Of a DNA stretch of 64,000 nt, positions 55,639 to 64,000 are shown in pieces. Where the stretch lies: assembly GCF_011382985.1 (NCBI RefSeq), contig NZ_CP049933.1, positions 930,001 through 994,000 on the forward strand, written 5' to 3'. The translations under genes and the position numbers were made by a program. Numbering within the stretch: position 1 is the first letter of the stretch; every line of letters begins with the position of its first letter. Source of the DNA: Leucobacter coleopterorum. GTDB lineage: Bacteria > Actinomycetota > Actinomycetes > Actinomycetales > Microbacteriaceae. The notes beneath the pieces were generated by a model. That model was not told where the DNA came from. It did not search any database and saw nothing but the letters and a program-made list of their open reading frames with translations.

Positions 55639-57393
55639 TTACGCGGTTAACGAATTCGCGTACTCCTTGTTCTCTGCAAGCCACTTCGTGATGATCGCGT
55701 TGTACTTAGCAGGATCGTCGTTCTCATTAAACATGACGTTCTCAAGCGAGTTCAATTTCTCGGAATCCATCTTGAAGTTCTTTATCCAGCCGGCAACCTC
55801 CGGGAAATCCTTCTCGAAGGTGCTGCTGCCGTAGGCGTTCAACGTTTCCGCCTCGCCGAGAGTGCCCTTGGGGTCTTTGAGATCCTTCAACGGGAATGCA
55901 TCGTAGGCCCAGTGCGGCTGCCACAGCGTGACAGCGATGTTCTCGTCCGCGTTGGTCGCTGCTTTGAGCTCTGCCAGCATCGCCGGGGTGGAGGAAGTCG
56001 TGTAATCCATCTTCTCCAGCCCATAGCTCGGAATGACCTCTTCTGTGGTGACCTTTGTGAGCCCCGCTCCGGGCTCAATGCCAACAAGCTGATTGTTGAA
56101 CTTGCCCGCGTGTTTCGCGAGGTCCTCGAGCGAATCGATCGGGGCATCCTCGTTCACCGCGATGGTGAGTTTTGCCTCGTCATTCCACTCGCTCAACTTC
56201 ACGATGTCGTCACCGTACTTCTTGAGGTATTCCGTGTGGGTATTCGGAAGCCAAACGTCGAGCACGAGATCGAAATCGCCGTCGGCCAACCCGAGGAATA
56301 CCGCACCAGGATCAGCCTCGGTGAGTTCCACGCTGTAGCCCTCCTCTTCGAGCGTGTGCTTCCAGAGGTGACTCACAGCAATGGCTTCGTCCCAGTTAAA
56401 GAGGCCGATCTTGATCGTTCCTTTTGCTTCAGCCTGGCTGTTGTTGGTTGCGAAGCCAGAGAAGGCGAGCAGCGCCACTGCAACGACGGCGGCCGTTGTC
56501 ACGACGATCTCTCTGCGTTTGTTGCTGGCTGGGGTGGCTGGCGATTTCGCGCCGCGCGATCCGCGAGTCTTTTGAGACCCGAACGCACCCGTGACCCTGT
56601 CGAGAATCATGGCAAGAATGACAACGGAGAGTCCCGCCTCGACGCCGAGCCCAACGTCGATGCTGTTCAAGCTCTTCACGACGTCGCCGCCAAGCCCACC
56701 TGCACCGACCATGCCGGCGATGACAACCATCGACAGCGAGAGCATGATGACCTGGTTGATACCGGCCATAATTGAGGGCATCGCAAGAGGCAACTGGATC
56801 TGGCGCAGGATGCGGCGCGGGGTCGCCCCGAACGCGTAGCCCGCCTCAACGACCTCGCGGTCGACGCCGCGGATCCCGAGCTCAGTGAGGCGCACACCCG
56901 GCGCAAGCGCAAACACCACGGTCGCGACGATGCCTGGAACCACGCCGAGGCGGAAAAGCATCAGCGCGGGAATTAGATACACAAACGCGGGCATGGTCTG
57001 CAGGAAATCGAGGATCGGCCTGATGATCTTTGAGGCCGTATCGCTGCGGGCCGCAAGGATTCCAATCGGAATCGCAAGCAGCAGCGCGAAGATGGCTGCG
57101 AGCAGCACAAGCGCCAGGCTGTCCATAGCGTTGTCCCACTGATTGACGCCCACAATCACGAGCAGTCCGATCGCGGATCCGAGCGCGAGCTTCCATCCCT
57201 TTGCGTACCAGGCGATGGCAGCGATCAAAATAATGATGATCCAGAACGGTGGCGAACTGAGAGCAACATCGAGCGTGTCATACATTGTGCGAATGATCGC
57301 TCGCAGAACGTCGAAGAAACCCTTGAAACTTGAGGTGAGCCAATCGACAAACACGTCGACCCACTGCCCAAGCGGAATGCGGAAATCGTTCAT
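55639..57393 (-). CDS. Glycine betaine ABC transporter: permease fused to substrate-binding domain
   Basis: 584-residue fusion like OpuABC. Residues about 1-280 are an ABC permease with the EAA-type loop GATPRRILRQIQLPLAMPSI. Residues about 325-584 form an OpuAC-type binding domain (IKIGLFNWDEAIAVSHLWKH, VELTEADPGAVFLGLADGDF, VTLWQPHWAYDAFPLKDLKD) with Trp residues that can cage the trimethylammonium group. A helix (IVVTTAAVVAVALLAFSGFA) tethers the binding domain outside the membrane. The fused ATPase gene ends 2 bases upstream of its start, so they form one osmoprotectant-uptake operon. Confidence 0.92.
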   Translation of the reverse strand: MNDFRIPLGQWVDVFVDWLTSSFKGFFDVLRAIIRTMYDTLDVALSSPPFWIIIILIAAIAWYAKGWKLALGSAIGLLVIVGVNQWDNAMDSLALVLLAAIFALLLAIPIGILAARSDTASKIIRPILDFLQTMPAFVYLIPALMLFRLGVVPGIVATVVFALAPGVRLTELGIRGVDREVVEAGYAFGATPRRILRQIQLPLAMPSIMAGINQVIMLSLSMVVIAGMVGAGGLGGDVVKSLNSIDVGLGVEAGLSVVILAMILDRVTGAFGSQKTRGSRGAKSPATPASNKRREIVVTTAAVVAVALLAFSGFATNNSQAEAKGTIKIGLFNWDEAIAVSHLWKHTLEEEGYSVELTEADPGAVFLGLADGDFDLVLDVWLPNTHTEYLKKYGDDIVKLSEWNDEAKLTIAVNEDAPIDSLEDLAKHAGKFNNQLVGIEPGAGLTKVTTEEVIPSYGLEKMDYTTSSTPAMLAELKAATNADENIAVTLWQPHWAYDAFPLKDLKDPKGTLGEAETLNAYGSSTFEKDFPEVAGWIKNFKMDSEKLNSLENVMFNENDDPAKYNAIITKWLAENKEYANSLTA

Positions 57394-57395
57394 GG

Positions 57396-58722
57396 TTATG
57401 CCTCCTGACCTGTGGTGGACTCAGCGAGTGCAGCCGTGATGGATTCGCCGGAGACGGTCGGGGTGGGCTCGATAATCGGAATCTCAGTTGTCATGGTTGG
57501 AACGTTGGCGAGCGATGCGAGCAGCGTAACGCGCGGCACTACGCCGATTAGGCGGTCCTTTTCGTCAATGACGGCGACCGGCAAAGAACTCTCAGCGGAG
57601 AGCTCAAAGAGGTCAGCAATGAGTTGATCGGGCGTCACAACAGAGGGCGTTGGGCGCAGGCGGTCCTTGATTTCAGTGCCACCCTCGCGCACCTGGCGCA
57701 GCATGTCTTTGTCGCGTACAACACCGAGCAACTTGCGCCCGTTCGTCGTGACGAAGCACGCGGAGGTTTGCAAATCACGCATGGTGCGCAGTGCTGCGCG
57801 CGGCCCCGCTGAGGCGGGAATCACGGCGCGCGGCGGCTCCATAACGTCACCCGCGGTGAGCACACGGGCGCGATCCACGTCTTGTACAAACTGCGCAACA
57901 TAGTCGTTGGCGGGGTCGGTCAAGATGTCGTTGGGGGTGCCCTGCTGCACAATGCGGCCGTCGCGCATCACAGCGATCCGATCGCCGAGAAACATGGCCT
58001 CGTTGAGGTCATGCGTAATGAAGACGATGGTCTTGCCAAGCTCACGCTGTAACTCAACGAGCTGCTCTTGCATTTCGCGGCGAATGAGGGGATCGAGTGC
58101 CGAGAACGCCTCGTCCATGAGCAAAATATCGGTTCCCGCCGCGAATGCGCGGGCAAGGCCAACGCGCTGCTGCATGCCGCCAGAAAGTTCACCGGGCAGG
58201 CTTTCTTCCCAGCCTGCGAGGCCAACTCGCTCGATCCAGTTACGAGCCGTTGCTTGGCGTTCGCTCAGCCCGACTCCCTGAATTTCGAGCCCGTAGGCGA
58301 CGTTGTCGACGACAGTCCGGTGGGGAGCAGCGCAAAGTGCTGGAACACCATCGACATGCGGTCGCGGCGCAACTCGCGTAGCTCGGGAGGGGCAGGCCCA
58401 CGACCTCGGTGCCGAACACCTTCACAGATCCCTCGGTGGTGGGGTTGAGTCCGTTGAGCATTCGGATGAGCGTTGATTTGCCGGAGCCGCTCAGGCCCAT
58501 CACAACAAAAATCTCACCTCTTTGAACCTCGAAGCTTGCGTCAATCACCGCGGCGGTGCCAAAGGTGGCGGTGAGGTCCTCTCGTTTGGCGCCGTTGCGG
58601 AGGCGTTTGACCGCTTCTTTTTGGCGGCGTCCAAAAATCTTGAATACGTTCGAGACCGATATTGCGGTCTTGGTGGCTGTGTCTTTGGGAACTGAACTAG
58701 TTGTCTCGATGGTACGGGTCAC
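57396..58722 (-). CDS. Glycine betaine ABC transporter ATP-binding protein with CBS domains, frameshifted as read
   Basis: ProV/OpuAA-type ATPase of about 442 residues. The N-terminal frame from ATG 58722 has Walker A VVMGLSGSGKSTLIRMLNG. Two single-C restorations, at GGG 58385-58387 and GGGG 58322-58325 (plus strand), give RMSMVFQHFALLPHRTVVDN and lead to the signature GELSGGMQQRVGLARAFA and Walker B ILLMDEAFSALDPL. Two C-terminal CBS domains (VMEPPRAVIPASAGPRAALR; LPVAVIDEKDRLIGVVPR) probably sense ionic strength or cyclic di-AMP. Confidence 0.88.
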
Positions 58723-59135
58723 TTAGGCCTCCTCAGGGGTGCGCCAGGTACACGTGTTGTGCAGTTCTGGTTTCCACGTGTGGGATTGCCACACACCCGG
58801 AGAATCTCCTCATGCCGGGCGGGCTATCAATACTTAGGGGTGATCATCGGGAACACCCGTTACCACGTCGAACCAAACCACCGCTTCCGAAAACGAGGTT
58901 TTTGGCAGCGGTAGCGAACTCGTGTTCAAATGTTGAACAACAGCAATGACGCTAACAAGGTCTGTGGTGGCCTGCAAGGTGAGAGTGGGCAAATCTGGTA
59001 AATTAACTTGAAAATATTCCTTCTGATCTGCGATTCTGAATGTGACCTCATCGTTATGTGGTGTGGCTGACAGGTGTTGCTTCTGAGGGATTTCCGCTCG
59101 GTGGAACTGTCAGAGGTGGTCGTTACAGTCGATAC
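58723..59135. other. Intergenic promoter region of the betaine operon and the reductase gene
   Basis: 413 bases, divergent. The stretch nearest the betaine operon is presumably its promoter. 58923-58939 holds the palindrome TGTTCAAATGTTGAACA, listed separately. Frames crossing the region are short and have no family match. Confidence 0.5.
58923..58939. promoter_or_regulatory. 17-bp palindrome, possible operator
   Basis: TGTTCAA-ATG-TTGAACA is a perfect 7-3-7 inverted repeat about 200 bases upstream of both the betaine operon and the reductase gene. The size and symmetry suit a dimeric regulator. Which regulator binds is unknown, and no regulator gene is adjacent. Confidence 0.4.
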
Positions 59136-59704
59136 ATGGGAAAAATGATCTTTGACAGCGCCGCCACTCTCAACGGCTGGATCGCCGACGAACACAACTC
59201 GCTTGACTGGCTGTTTGCGGTCGATGGAGGAGATGCTCCTGAAGAGGGGCTTTACCCCGCCGACGCTCGCGTGCTTGTGGAGGGATCCACCACCTATGAG
59301 TGGGTGCTTCAGCACGAGGACCTGCTCGCGCATCCAGAAAAGTGGCAGCAGTTTTACGGCAGCAAGCCGACCTACGTCTTCACCACACGAGAGTTGCCTG
59401 TTCCCGAGAGCGCAGACGTGCGATTCGTGTCGGGCGACGTCGCTGCTGTGCTGCCCGAGATTCGTGCGGCAGCCCATGGCGGCGATATTTGGGTAGTCGG
59501 GGTGGTGAGCTGGCTGCGAAGTTCTTTGATGCGGGCGCGCTTGATCGCATAGCCGTGTCGATCGCCCCGGCGGCCCTCACCGGAGGCGCGCCGTTGCTGC
59601 CCCGTCGTGTCGGTCCAGATCGGCTGCGTCTTGTCTCCGCTGGTGCCGTGGGGCAGTTCGCGAGGCTTGTCTACGACGTGGTGCCTCAGTCATCGGGAAG
59701 CTAG
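59136..59704 (+). CDS. Dihydrofolate reductase-like (RibD C-terminal) protein, frameshifted as read
   Basis: About 190 residues when repaired. ATG 59136 starts MGKMIFDSAATLNGWIADEH with NSLDWLF, the family start. Then VLVEGSTTYEWVLQ and KPTYVFTTRELPVPESADVR. One G restored at GGGG 59499-59502 gives DIWVVGGGELAAKFFDAGAL, the NADPH-binding glycine motif, and the tail PLLPRRVGPDRLRLV. These proteins are NADPH reductases of unknown substrate. The stop overlaps the convergent flavin dehydrogenase stop. Confidence 0.85.
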
Positions 59705-61375
59705 CGGGCCGCCGCGACCGTGCGACCAGCGGCCCTCCCTGAGAACAGGCATCCGCCGAGGAATGTGCCCTCGAGCGCGTTGTAGCCGTGAACGCCGCCT
59801 CCACCGAACCCTGCCGCCTCGCCCGCCGCATACAAGCCGGTCACAGGTGAACCGTCAGCTCCGAGAGCTCGTGATGAGAGATCTGTCTGGATCCCGCCAA
59901 GAGACTTGCGGGTGAGTGTGTGCAGCTGAACCCCGATGAGTGGGCCAGCCGAGGGTCGAGTAGGCGGTGCGGTGCGGTTGTGCGTGTGAGTCGATCTCCG
60001 AGATAACTGCGGGAATTGCGAATGCTCATCATTTGAGCGTCCTTCGAAAAGCGGTTGCCCACCTCGGCGTCACGTTCGGCAATAACCCGCGCAACCGCTG
60101 ATGTATCTAGCAGAGGTTCGGAGGTCAGCGCATTCATCTTGGAGACGAGTTCGGGCACCGAATTGGCCACCACAAAATCGGCTCCGCGATCCACAAATGC
60201 CTGCACCGGCCCGGGTGCACCTTTGCCGAGCCTTGTCTTGAGTAGTAGTTTTCGGTCTCGATTTGTGATGTCGGGGTTTTGTTCCGACCCTGAGAGCGCG
60301 AATTCCTTGGCCGCCATGCGGCTCGTTACGACGAACCAGGAGCGGTCGTGACGTGCGATTTCGGGATCCGTGCGAAGCATTCGCAGCGTCGCGAGGGTGT
60401 CGTGCCCGGGTAACCCGGGGGTGACAGGCGTCGCCCCAGTGCGTCGAGCCAAAGCGGCGAGGGGCCAGGCAAAATACGGATTGCGTGCCCTGGCCACACC
60501 GGATCCCAGTTGCGGATACCCTCGGTGTAGTGCCACATGCGGTCCTGATTCACGAGACGAGCGCCCGCTTCGCCAGCGATTCCGATCATTCGACCGTCGA
60601 CGTACGCTGGAACGCCCGTCACCATCTGCTGAGGGGGAGTGCCCAGTCGCTCCGGCCAGTAGCGACGCACAAGATCGTGGTTGCCGCCAATACCACCGCT
60701 GGCGACGATAACCGCGGGTGCGCGTAGTTCGAAGTCTCCGATGATCGTGCGAGAGGAAGCGGCCCCGCGAACAGAATTGTCTGATTCGAGCAGTGAGCCT
60801 CGCACCCCGACAACGGCACCGTTCTCGACGACTAACTCGTCGCAGCGGTGCCGGTGCAAGAGACTCAGCCGCCCTGACGCGGTGGCTTCCAATGCCGCAT
60901 CAACGAAGGGGGTAACAACTCCGGTTCCGGTTCCCCACGGCACGTGGAATCGCGGCACCGAGTTGCCGTGGCCACTTGCCCTCAGATCGCCGCGCTCCGC
61001 CCAACCGACAACGGGGGTAAGTTCGATGCCCGCCTCGCGTATCCACGATCGTTTTTCACTGGCCGCAAACTCAACGTAGGCGCGGCCCCAGCGGGCAGCC
61101 CACTCGTCTTCAGGGTGTTCGCCTGAGAAGCGATCCCACTGTGCGCTTCCCTGCCAGTCTTGCCAAGCGAGTTCAAAGCTGTCGCGCACTCCGAATCGTT
61201 TTTGCTCGGGTGAATCGACGAGAAAGAGCCCGCCGAACGACCACCAGGCTTGACCACCGAGATTCTGTGGTCCCTCCTGATCAATGATGATCGTGCGAAG
61301 CCCTGCACGATGCGTCTCGCGTGCGGCAACAAGTCCGGCGAGCCCGGCCCCAACAATAATGACATCAGCGTCCAT
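59701..61375 (-). CDS. FAD-binding dehydrogenase (fumarate reductase/KstD-like), frameshifted as read
   Basis: About 557 residues in three frames. The N-terminal FAD fold is DADVIIVGAGLAGLVAARET with GGQAWWSFGGLFLV. The substrate domain has MVTGVPAYVDGRMIGIAGEA. One C restored at GGGGG 60417-60421 continues as LPGHDTLATLRMLRTDP. A further base near 59961-59975 gives PLIGVQLHTLTRKSLGGIQT and the FAD-closing block GLYAAGEAAGFGGGGVHGYN, then GTFLGGCLFSGRAAG. This is the 'FAD-binding dehydrogenase' branch of the flavoprotein family, which acts on steroid- or acid-like substrates; the actual substrate is unknown. Confidence 0.86.
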
Positions 61376-61547
61376 GTCCCCATTGTGCCCGGTACAGGCC
61401 GATCGCGGTACTCTCTCGCCTTTGCCCCTTGAAGCCGGCAGAAAACTGCTATCAGGTGATACTCAGCTTTCCGATCAGGGTCCCATAGCCCGCAACTTTA
61501 CCTTTCAAGTGGAGGCGCAGCGGGCGCCCGTGAAACTGAGGATGCAC

Positions 61548-63023
61548 ATGTATGGAACATATTTGCGGCGCGAGCTTATCGGCCGCAGGAAGCAAACAAT
61601 TATCGTTGCGATTGGGCTCGCTATTGCTGTGGCACTGGTGATCGTTGTCAATGCGCTCTCGGCAGGTGTGAGGGCAGCCCAAGAGGAATCGTTGCAGTCG
61701 GTGTACGGGGTCGGCACTGACCTCACCGTCACCGGGGCGGCGGCCGAGCCGGGGCAGGGAGGCGGTCCTCGCTTCCAGTTCGGTAGTGGTGACGGCCAAA
61801 CGAGCGACGGCACAACCACACTGAGTCAGTCGCGCCTCATGGCGGATCCTCGGCGCGGCACTCTTGAAAGCTCCTCCCTGAAAACGGTGAAGAGCCTCGA
61901 CGGTGTTGCCGACGCGGCGGGCGCTCTGAGCCTCACGAACTCGACGTTCTCGGGCCAGATCCCGGATCAGTCCGCCACAACTGACCAGGGCGGCGGCACT
62001 ATCCAGGGCGGCGACGGACAGAGAGGTGCACCGCCCCAGGGGGGTCCCGGGGGCGGTGAGTTTGGCATCGATTCCATGACGGTGATGGGTGTTGGGCTCG
62101 ACAATTCCGAGGTCGGCCCGCTCTCAGCGGTGACCGTTGACGACGGCCGTGCCCTCAAAGCGAGCGACGCCGGAACAAAGGTCGCGTTGCTCGACAGCAC
62201 CTACGCGAAGAACGAAGACATTGCGGTTGGTGGTTCTGTTGAGATCGGTGGCGAATCGTTCGAGGTCGTGGGACTCGTGTCGAGCAGCACCAGTTCGGCC
62301 GACACCGCCTCCGACACCTACATTCCGCTCGATGTGGCGCAAGATCTCTCGGGAGCCGGCGACGTCGTCTCCACCGTCTACGTGCAGGCAGCATCTGCCG
62401 ACGACATCTCGGCCGTTCAGTCCAAGATTGAAACTGCGCTGCCCGACGCAACGGTGAGCTCGCAGGAAGAACTCGCGGCTCAGGTATCGGGCTCCGTGAA
62501 CAGCACGGTCGGCCTCATTACCAGCCTGGGCACTTGGCTGTCGGTGATCGCGCTTGCCGTCGCTGTGCTGTTGGCTGCGCTGTTCACCCTCTCCGGTGTC
62601 TCACGGCGCACACGGGAGTTCGGCACGCTGAAGGCGATTGGCTGGTCGAACCGACGCATTGTGGGGCAGGTCGCCGGTGAATCGATGGTGCAGGCCGCAC
62701 TTGGCGGTGTATTTGGGATCGCCATTGGTGGTCTTGCGGTGTGGATCCTGAACGTTGTTTCACCCACGATCTCCTCCGCGGCAAGCAGCGCGAGTGCTGG
62801 TGCTGGCTCGGGCGGTGGCCCGGGTGGCGGCATGGGGCCAGGATCGGGTGGCTCCGGCGGCGCAGCGCAGGCAGCCGACATCGTGTTGAACGCTCCGCTG
62901 ACACCGTGGATTCTGTTGGCCGCGCTCGGCCTGGCCATTGCAGGCGGACTCATCGCCGGGGCTCTCGGCGGCGTGCGCGCCTCCCGCCTCAGCCCGGCCG
63001 AAGCCCTCCGATCCGTCAACTAA
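61548..63023 (+). CDS. MacB/FtsX-type ABC transporter permease
   Basis: About 491 residues. A first transmembrane helix (TIIVAIGLAIAVALVIVVNA) leads to a large extracytoplasmic domain with Gly/Gln-rich spacers. Three C-terminal helices follow: ITSLGTWLSVIALAVAVLLA, MVQAALGGVFGIAIGGLAVW and LLAALGLAIAGGLIAGALGG. The cytoplasmic coupling sequence is REFGTLKAIGWSNRRIVGQV. ATG 61548 fits the GAGG site best; the frame is open far upstream. The ABC ATPase gene follows after 16 bases. Such pairs export peptides or lipids or act mechanically on the wall; substrate unknown. Confidence 0.88.
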   Translation: MYGTYLRRELIGRRKQTIIVAIGLAIAVALVIVVNALSAGVRAAQEESLQSVYGVGTDLTVTGAAAEPGQGGGPRFQFGSGDGQTSDGTTTLSQSRLMADPRRGTLESSSLKTVKSLDGVADAAGALSLTNSTFSGQIPDQSATTDQGGGTIQGGDGQRGAPPQGGPGGGEFGIDSMTVMGVGLDNSEVGPLSAVTVDDGRALKASDAGTKVALLDSTYAKNEDIAVGGSVEIGGESFEVVGLVSSSTSSADTASDTYIPLDVAQDLSGAGDVVSTVYVQAASADDISAVQSKIETALPDATVSSQEELAAQVSGSVNSTVGLITSLGTWLSVIALAVAVLLAALFTLSGVSRRTREFGTLKAIGWSNRRIVGQVAGESMVQAALGGVFGIAIGGLAVWILNVVSPTISSAASSASAGAGSGGGPGGGMGPGSGGSGGAAQAADIVLNAPLTPWILLAALGLAIAGGLIAGALGGVRASRLSPAEALRSVN

Positions 63024-63039
63024 CGCTGAAAGAGAAGGA

Positions 63040-63769
63040 ATGATCATGATGACTGAAACGACGAACACCGCGGCAGAAGCAGCGGAGGTGACGGAGATTC
63101 CCGTGCTGCTCTCACTGCGAGACGTCACGAAAACCTACCAGGGCAGGGGCGCGAGGTTCAAGCGCTCAAGGGTGTTGACCTCAACATTCAGGCCGGAGAT
63201 TTCATCACCATCCAGGGCCCCACAGGGGAGGCAAATCGACGCTGTTGCAACTGCTGGGAGCACTAGACGCGCCAAGTTCTGGCTCGCTCTGGGTTGGCCA
63301 GACGGATCTTGCGAAGGCGAGCGTAAAAGAAGCGACAAGAATTCGAGCCGAAGAGATCGGCTTTGTATTCCAGGCGTTCAATCTCATTCCAACGCTCACA
63401 GCGCTCGAAAACGTCGAGATGGGGCTCGTACCGATTGGGGTACAAGCGGACGAGCGTCGCAGCCGTGCCGAAGAGGCTTTGCGTAGGGTCGGGCTTGGGG
63501 ATCGCGGCGACCATCGACCGGGGGAGCTTTCGGGTGGGCAGCAGCAGCGTGTCGCGATTGCGCGGGCCATTGTGAAGGGGCCGCGGATCCTGCTCGCCGA
63601 CGAACCGACGGGCAACCTCGACGAGCGGATGCGCGATGAGATTCTCGATGTGCTGACCGGACTGAATCAGAACGGACTCACGATGGTGCTGGTGACACAC
63701 GACTCCGCCGTGGCGAAGCGGGCGTCGCGCAGACTGCGGCTCGACGCGGGAAAAATTACTGAGCTGTAG
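63040..63769 (+). CDS. MacB/LolD-type ABC transporter ATPase, frameshifted as read
   Basis: About 243 residues. The N-terminal frame from ATG 63040 (or 63046) reads [17 protein letters not shown]. One G restored near 63154-63155 gives [21 protein letters not shown] second at GGGG 63225-63228 restores the Walker A loop (GPTG plus [11 protein letters not shown]). Downstream are the Q loop [18 protein letters not shown], the signature [17 protein letters not shown], Walker [13 protein letters not shown] and the H loop [11 protein letters not shown]. It is the ATPase partner of the preceding permease. Confidence 0.9.
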
Positions 63770-63794
63770 TCGGTCTGCGCTGTAGCCTGGAGGC

Positions 63795-64000
63795 ATGGGC
63801 ACCAAGACTGAAACCATGGACTTCTTAGTCGATCAGTTGAGCGGCTTGCCAAACATTCGCAGCAAACGAATGTTTGGCGAGTACGCGCTCTACTGCGACG
63901 AGAAGGTCGTGGCGTTTGTGTGCGACGACGAACTGTTCATTAAGCCCACGGATGCCGGGCGCGAGTACATCGGAGACCCGGAGGAGGCTCCCGCCTACCC
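63795..64000 (+). CDS. TfoX N-terminal domain protein, 3' end outside window
   Basis: ATG 63795 after GGAGG. The visible 68 residues (MDFLVDQLSGLPNIRSKRMF, GEYALYCDEKVVAFVCDDEL, FIKPTDAGREYIGDPEEAPA) are the conserved start of the TfoX N-terminal domain, found alone in many actinobacterial proteins about 110 residues long. In gammaproteobacteria TfoX regulates competence; the stand-alone form has no known role. Confidence 0.88.
   Translation, partial: MGTKTETMDFLVDQLSGLPNIRSKRMFGEYALYCDEKVVAFVCDDELFIKPTDAGREYIGDPEEAPAY

Noticed and set aside
58926..59477. Minus-strand reading frame of 183 codons opposite the reductase
   Set aside because: It has no recognisable domain and overlaps the conserved dihydrofolate reductase-like sequence.
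1..64000. CRISPR arrays, rRNA genes or a complete prophage
   Set aside because: I saw no regularly spaced repeats, no rRNA-like sequence and no phage structural or integrase genes apart from XerD and transposases.

Overview
The window looks like a chromosomal segment of a high-GC Gram-positive actinobacterium, most likely a Microbacteriaceae member close to Leucobacter. This is inferred from codon use, the xerD-parA-scpA-scpB-rluB-tyrA-cmk-der order, and abundant sortase-type surface proteins; no marker gene was searched.

Layout. 1-10.7 kb is a conserved housekeeping run: xerD (5' end outside), a secreted LRR protein inserted before parA, then scpA, scpB, rluB, tyrA, cmk and der with overlapping ends, closed by a 25-bp perfect hairpin. 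10.7-16.2 kb holds a DUF4190 protein, a TetR/MFS efflux pair with a clear operator, rraA, a NUDIX-NYN fusion, yjdM and a flavin-binding protein. 16.2-24.1 kb is an accessory island beside tRNA-Pro. It contains nested insertion-sequence remnants (IS3, IS481-like, IS1249-like), a possible fossil plasmid replication module, and a divergent pair made of a sortase-anchored protein and a secreted zinc metalloprotease. 24.1-30 kb has a two-component system and a large cell-wall adhesin. 30-36.2 kb is a graveyard of gene fragments around a large LuxR-type (LAL) regulator. 36.2-64 kb is mostly metabolism and transport: glutaminase plus MFS, a second adhesin, an SLC13 carrier, a Ca2+/H+ antiporter, an amine permease plus monoamine oxidase, an MMPL exporter, CsbD, a PACE exporter, a glycine-betaine ABC system, a flavin dehydrogenase, a MacB-like ABC pair and a TfoX-domain protein cut by the window end.

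How genes work together. parA, scpA and scpB serve chromosome segregation and condensation. The amine permease and oxidase form an import-and-oxidise unit. The betaine ABC genes form one osmoprotection operon. TetR probably represses its MFS pump. The LRR protein and the metalloprotease share the same triple C-terminal repeat, so they probably attach to the wall the same way. Three other proteins end in LPXTG-like sorting signals, but no sortase is in the window.

Quality warning. About twenty conserved genes, and the tRNA anticodon loop, are each interrupted by an apparent single-base deletion, mostly in short G or C runs. This pattern fits sequencing or assembly error better than gene decay. 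Such genes are typed CDS and marked 'frameshifted as read'. The type pseudogene is reserved for genes missing whole segments.
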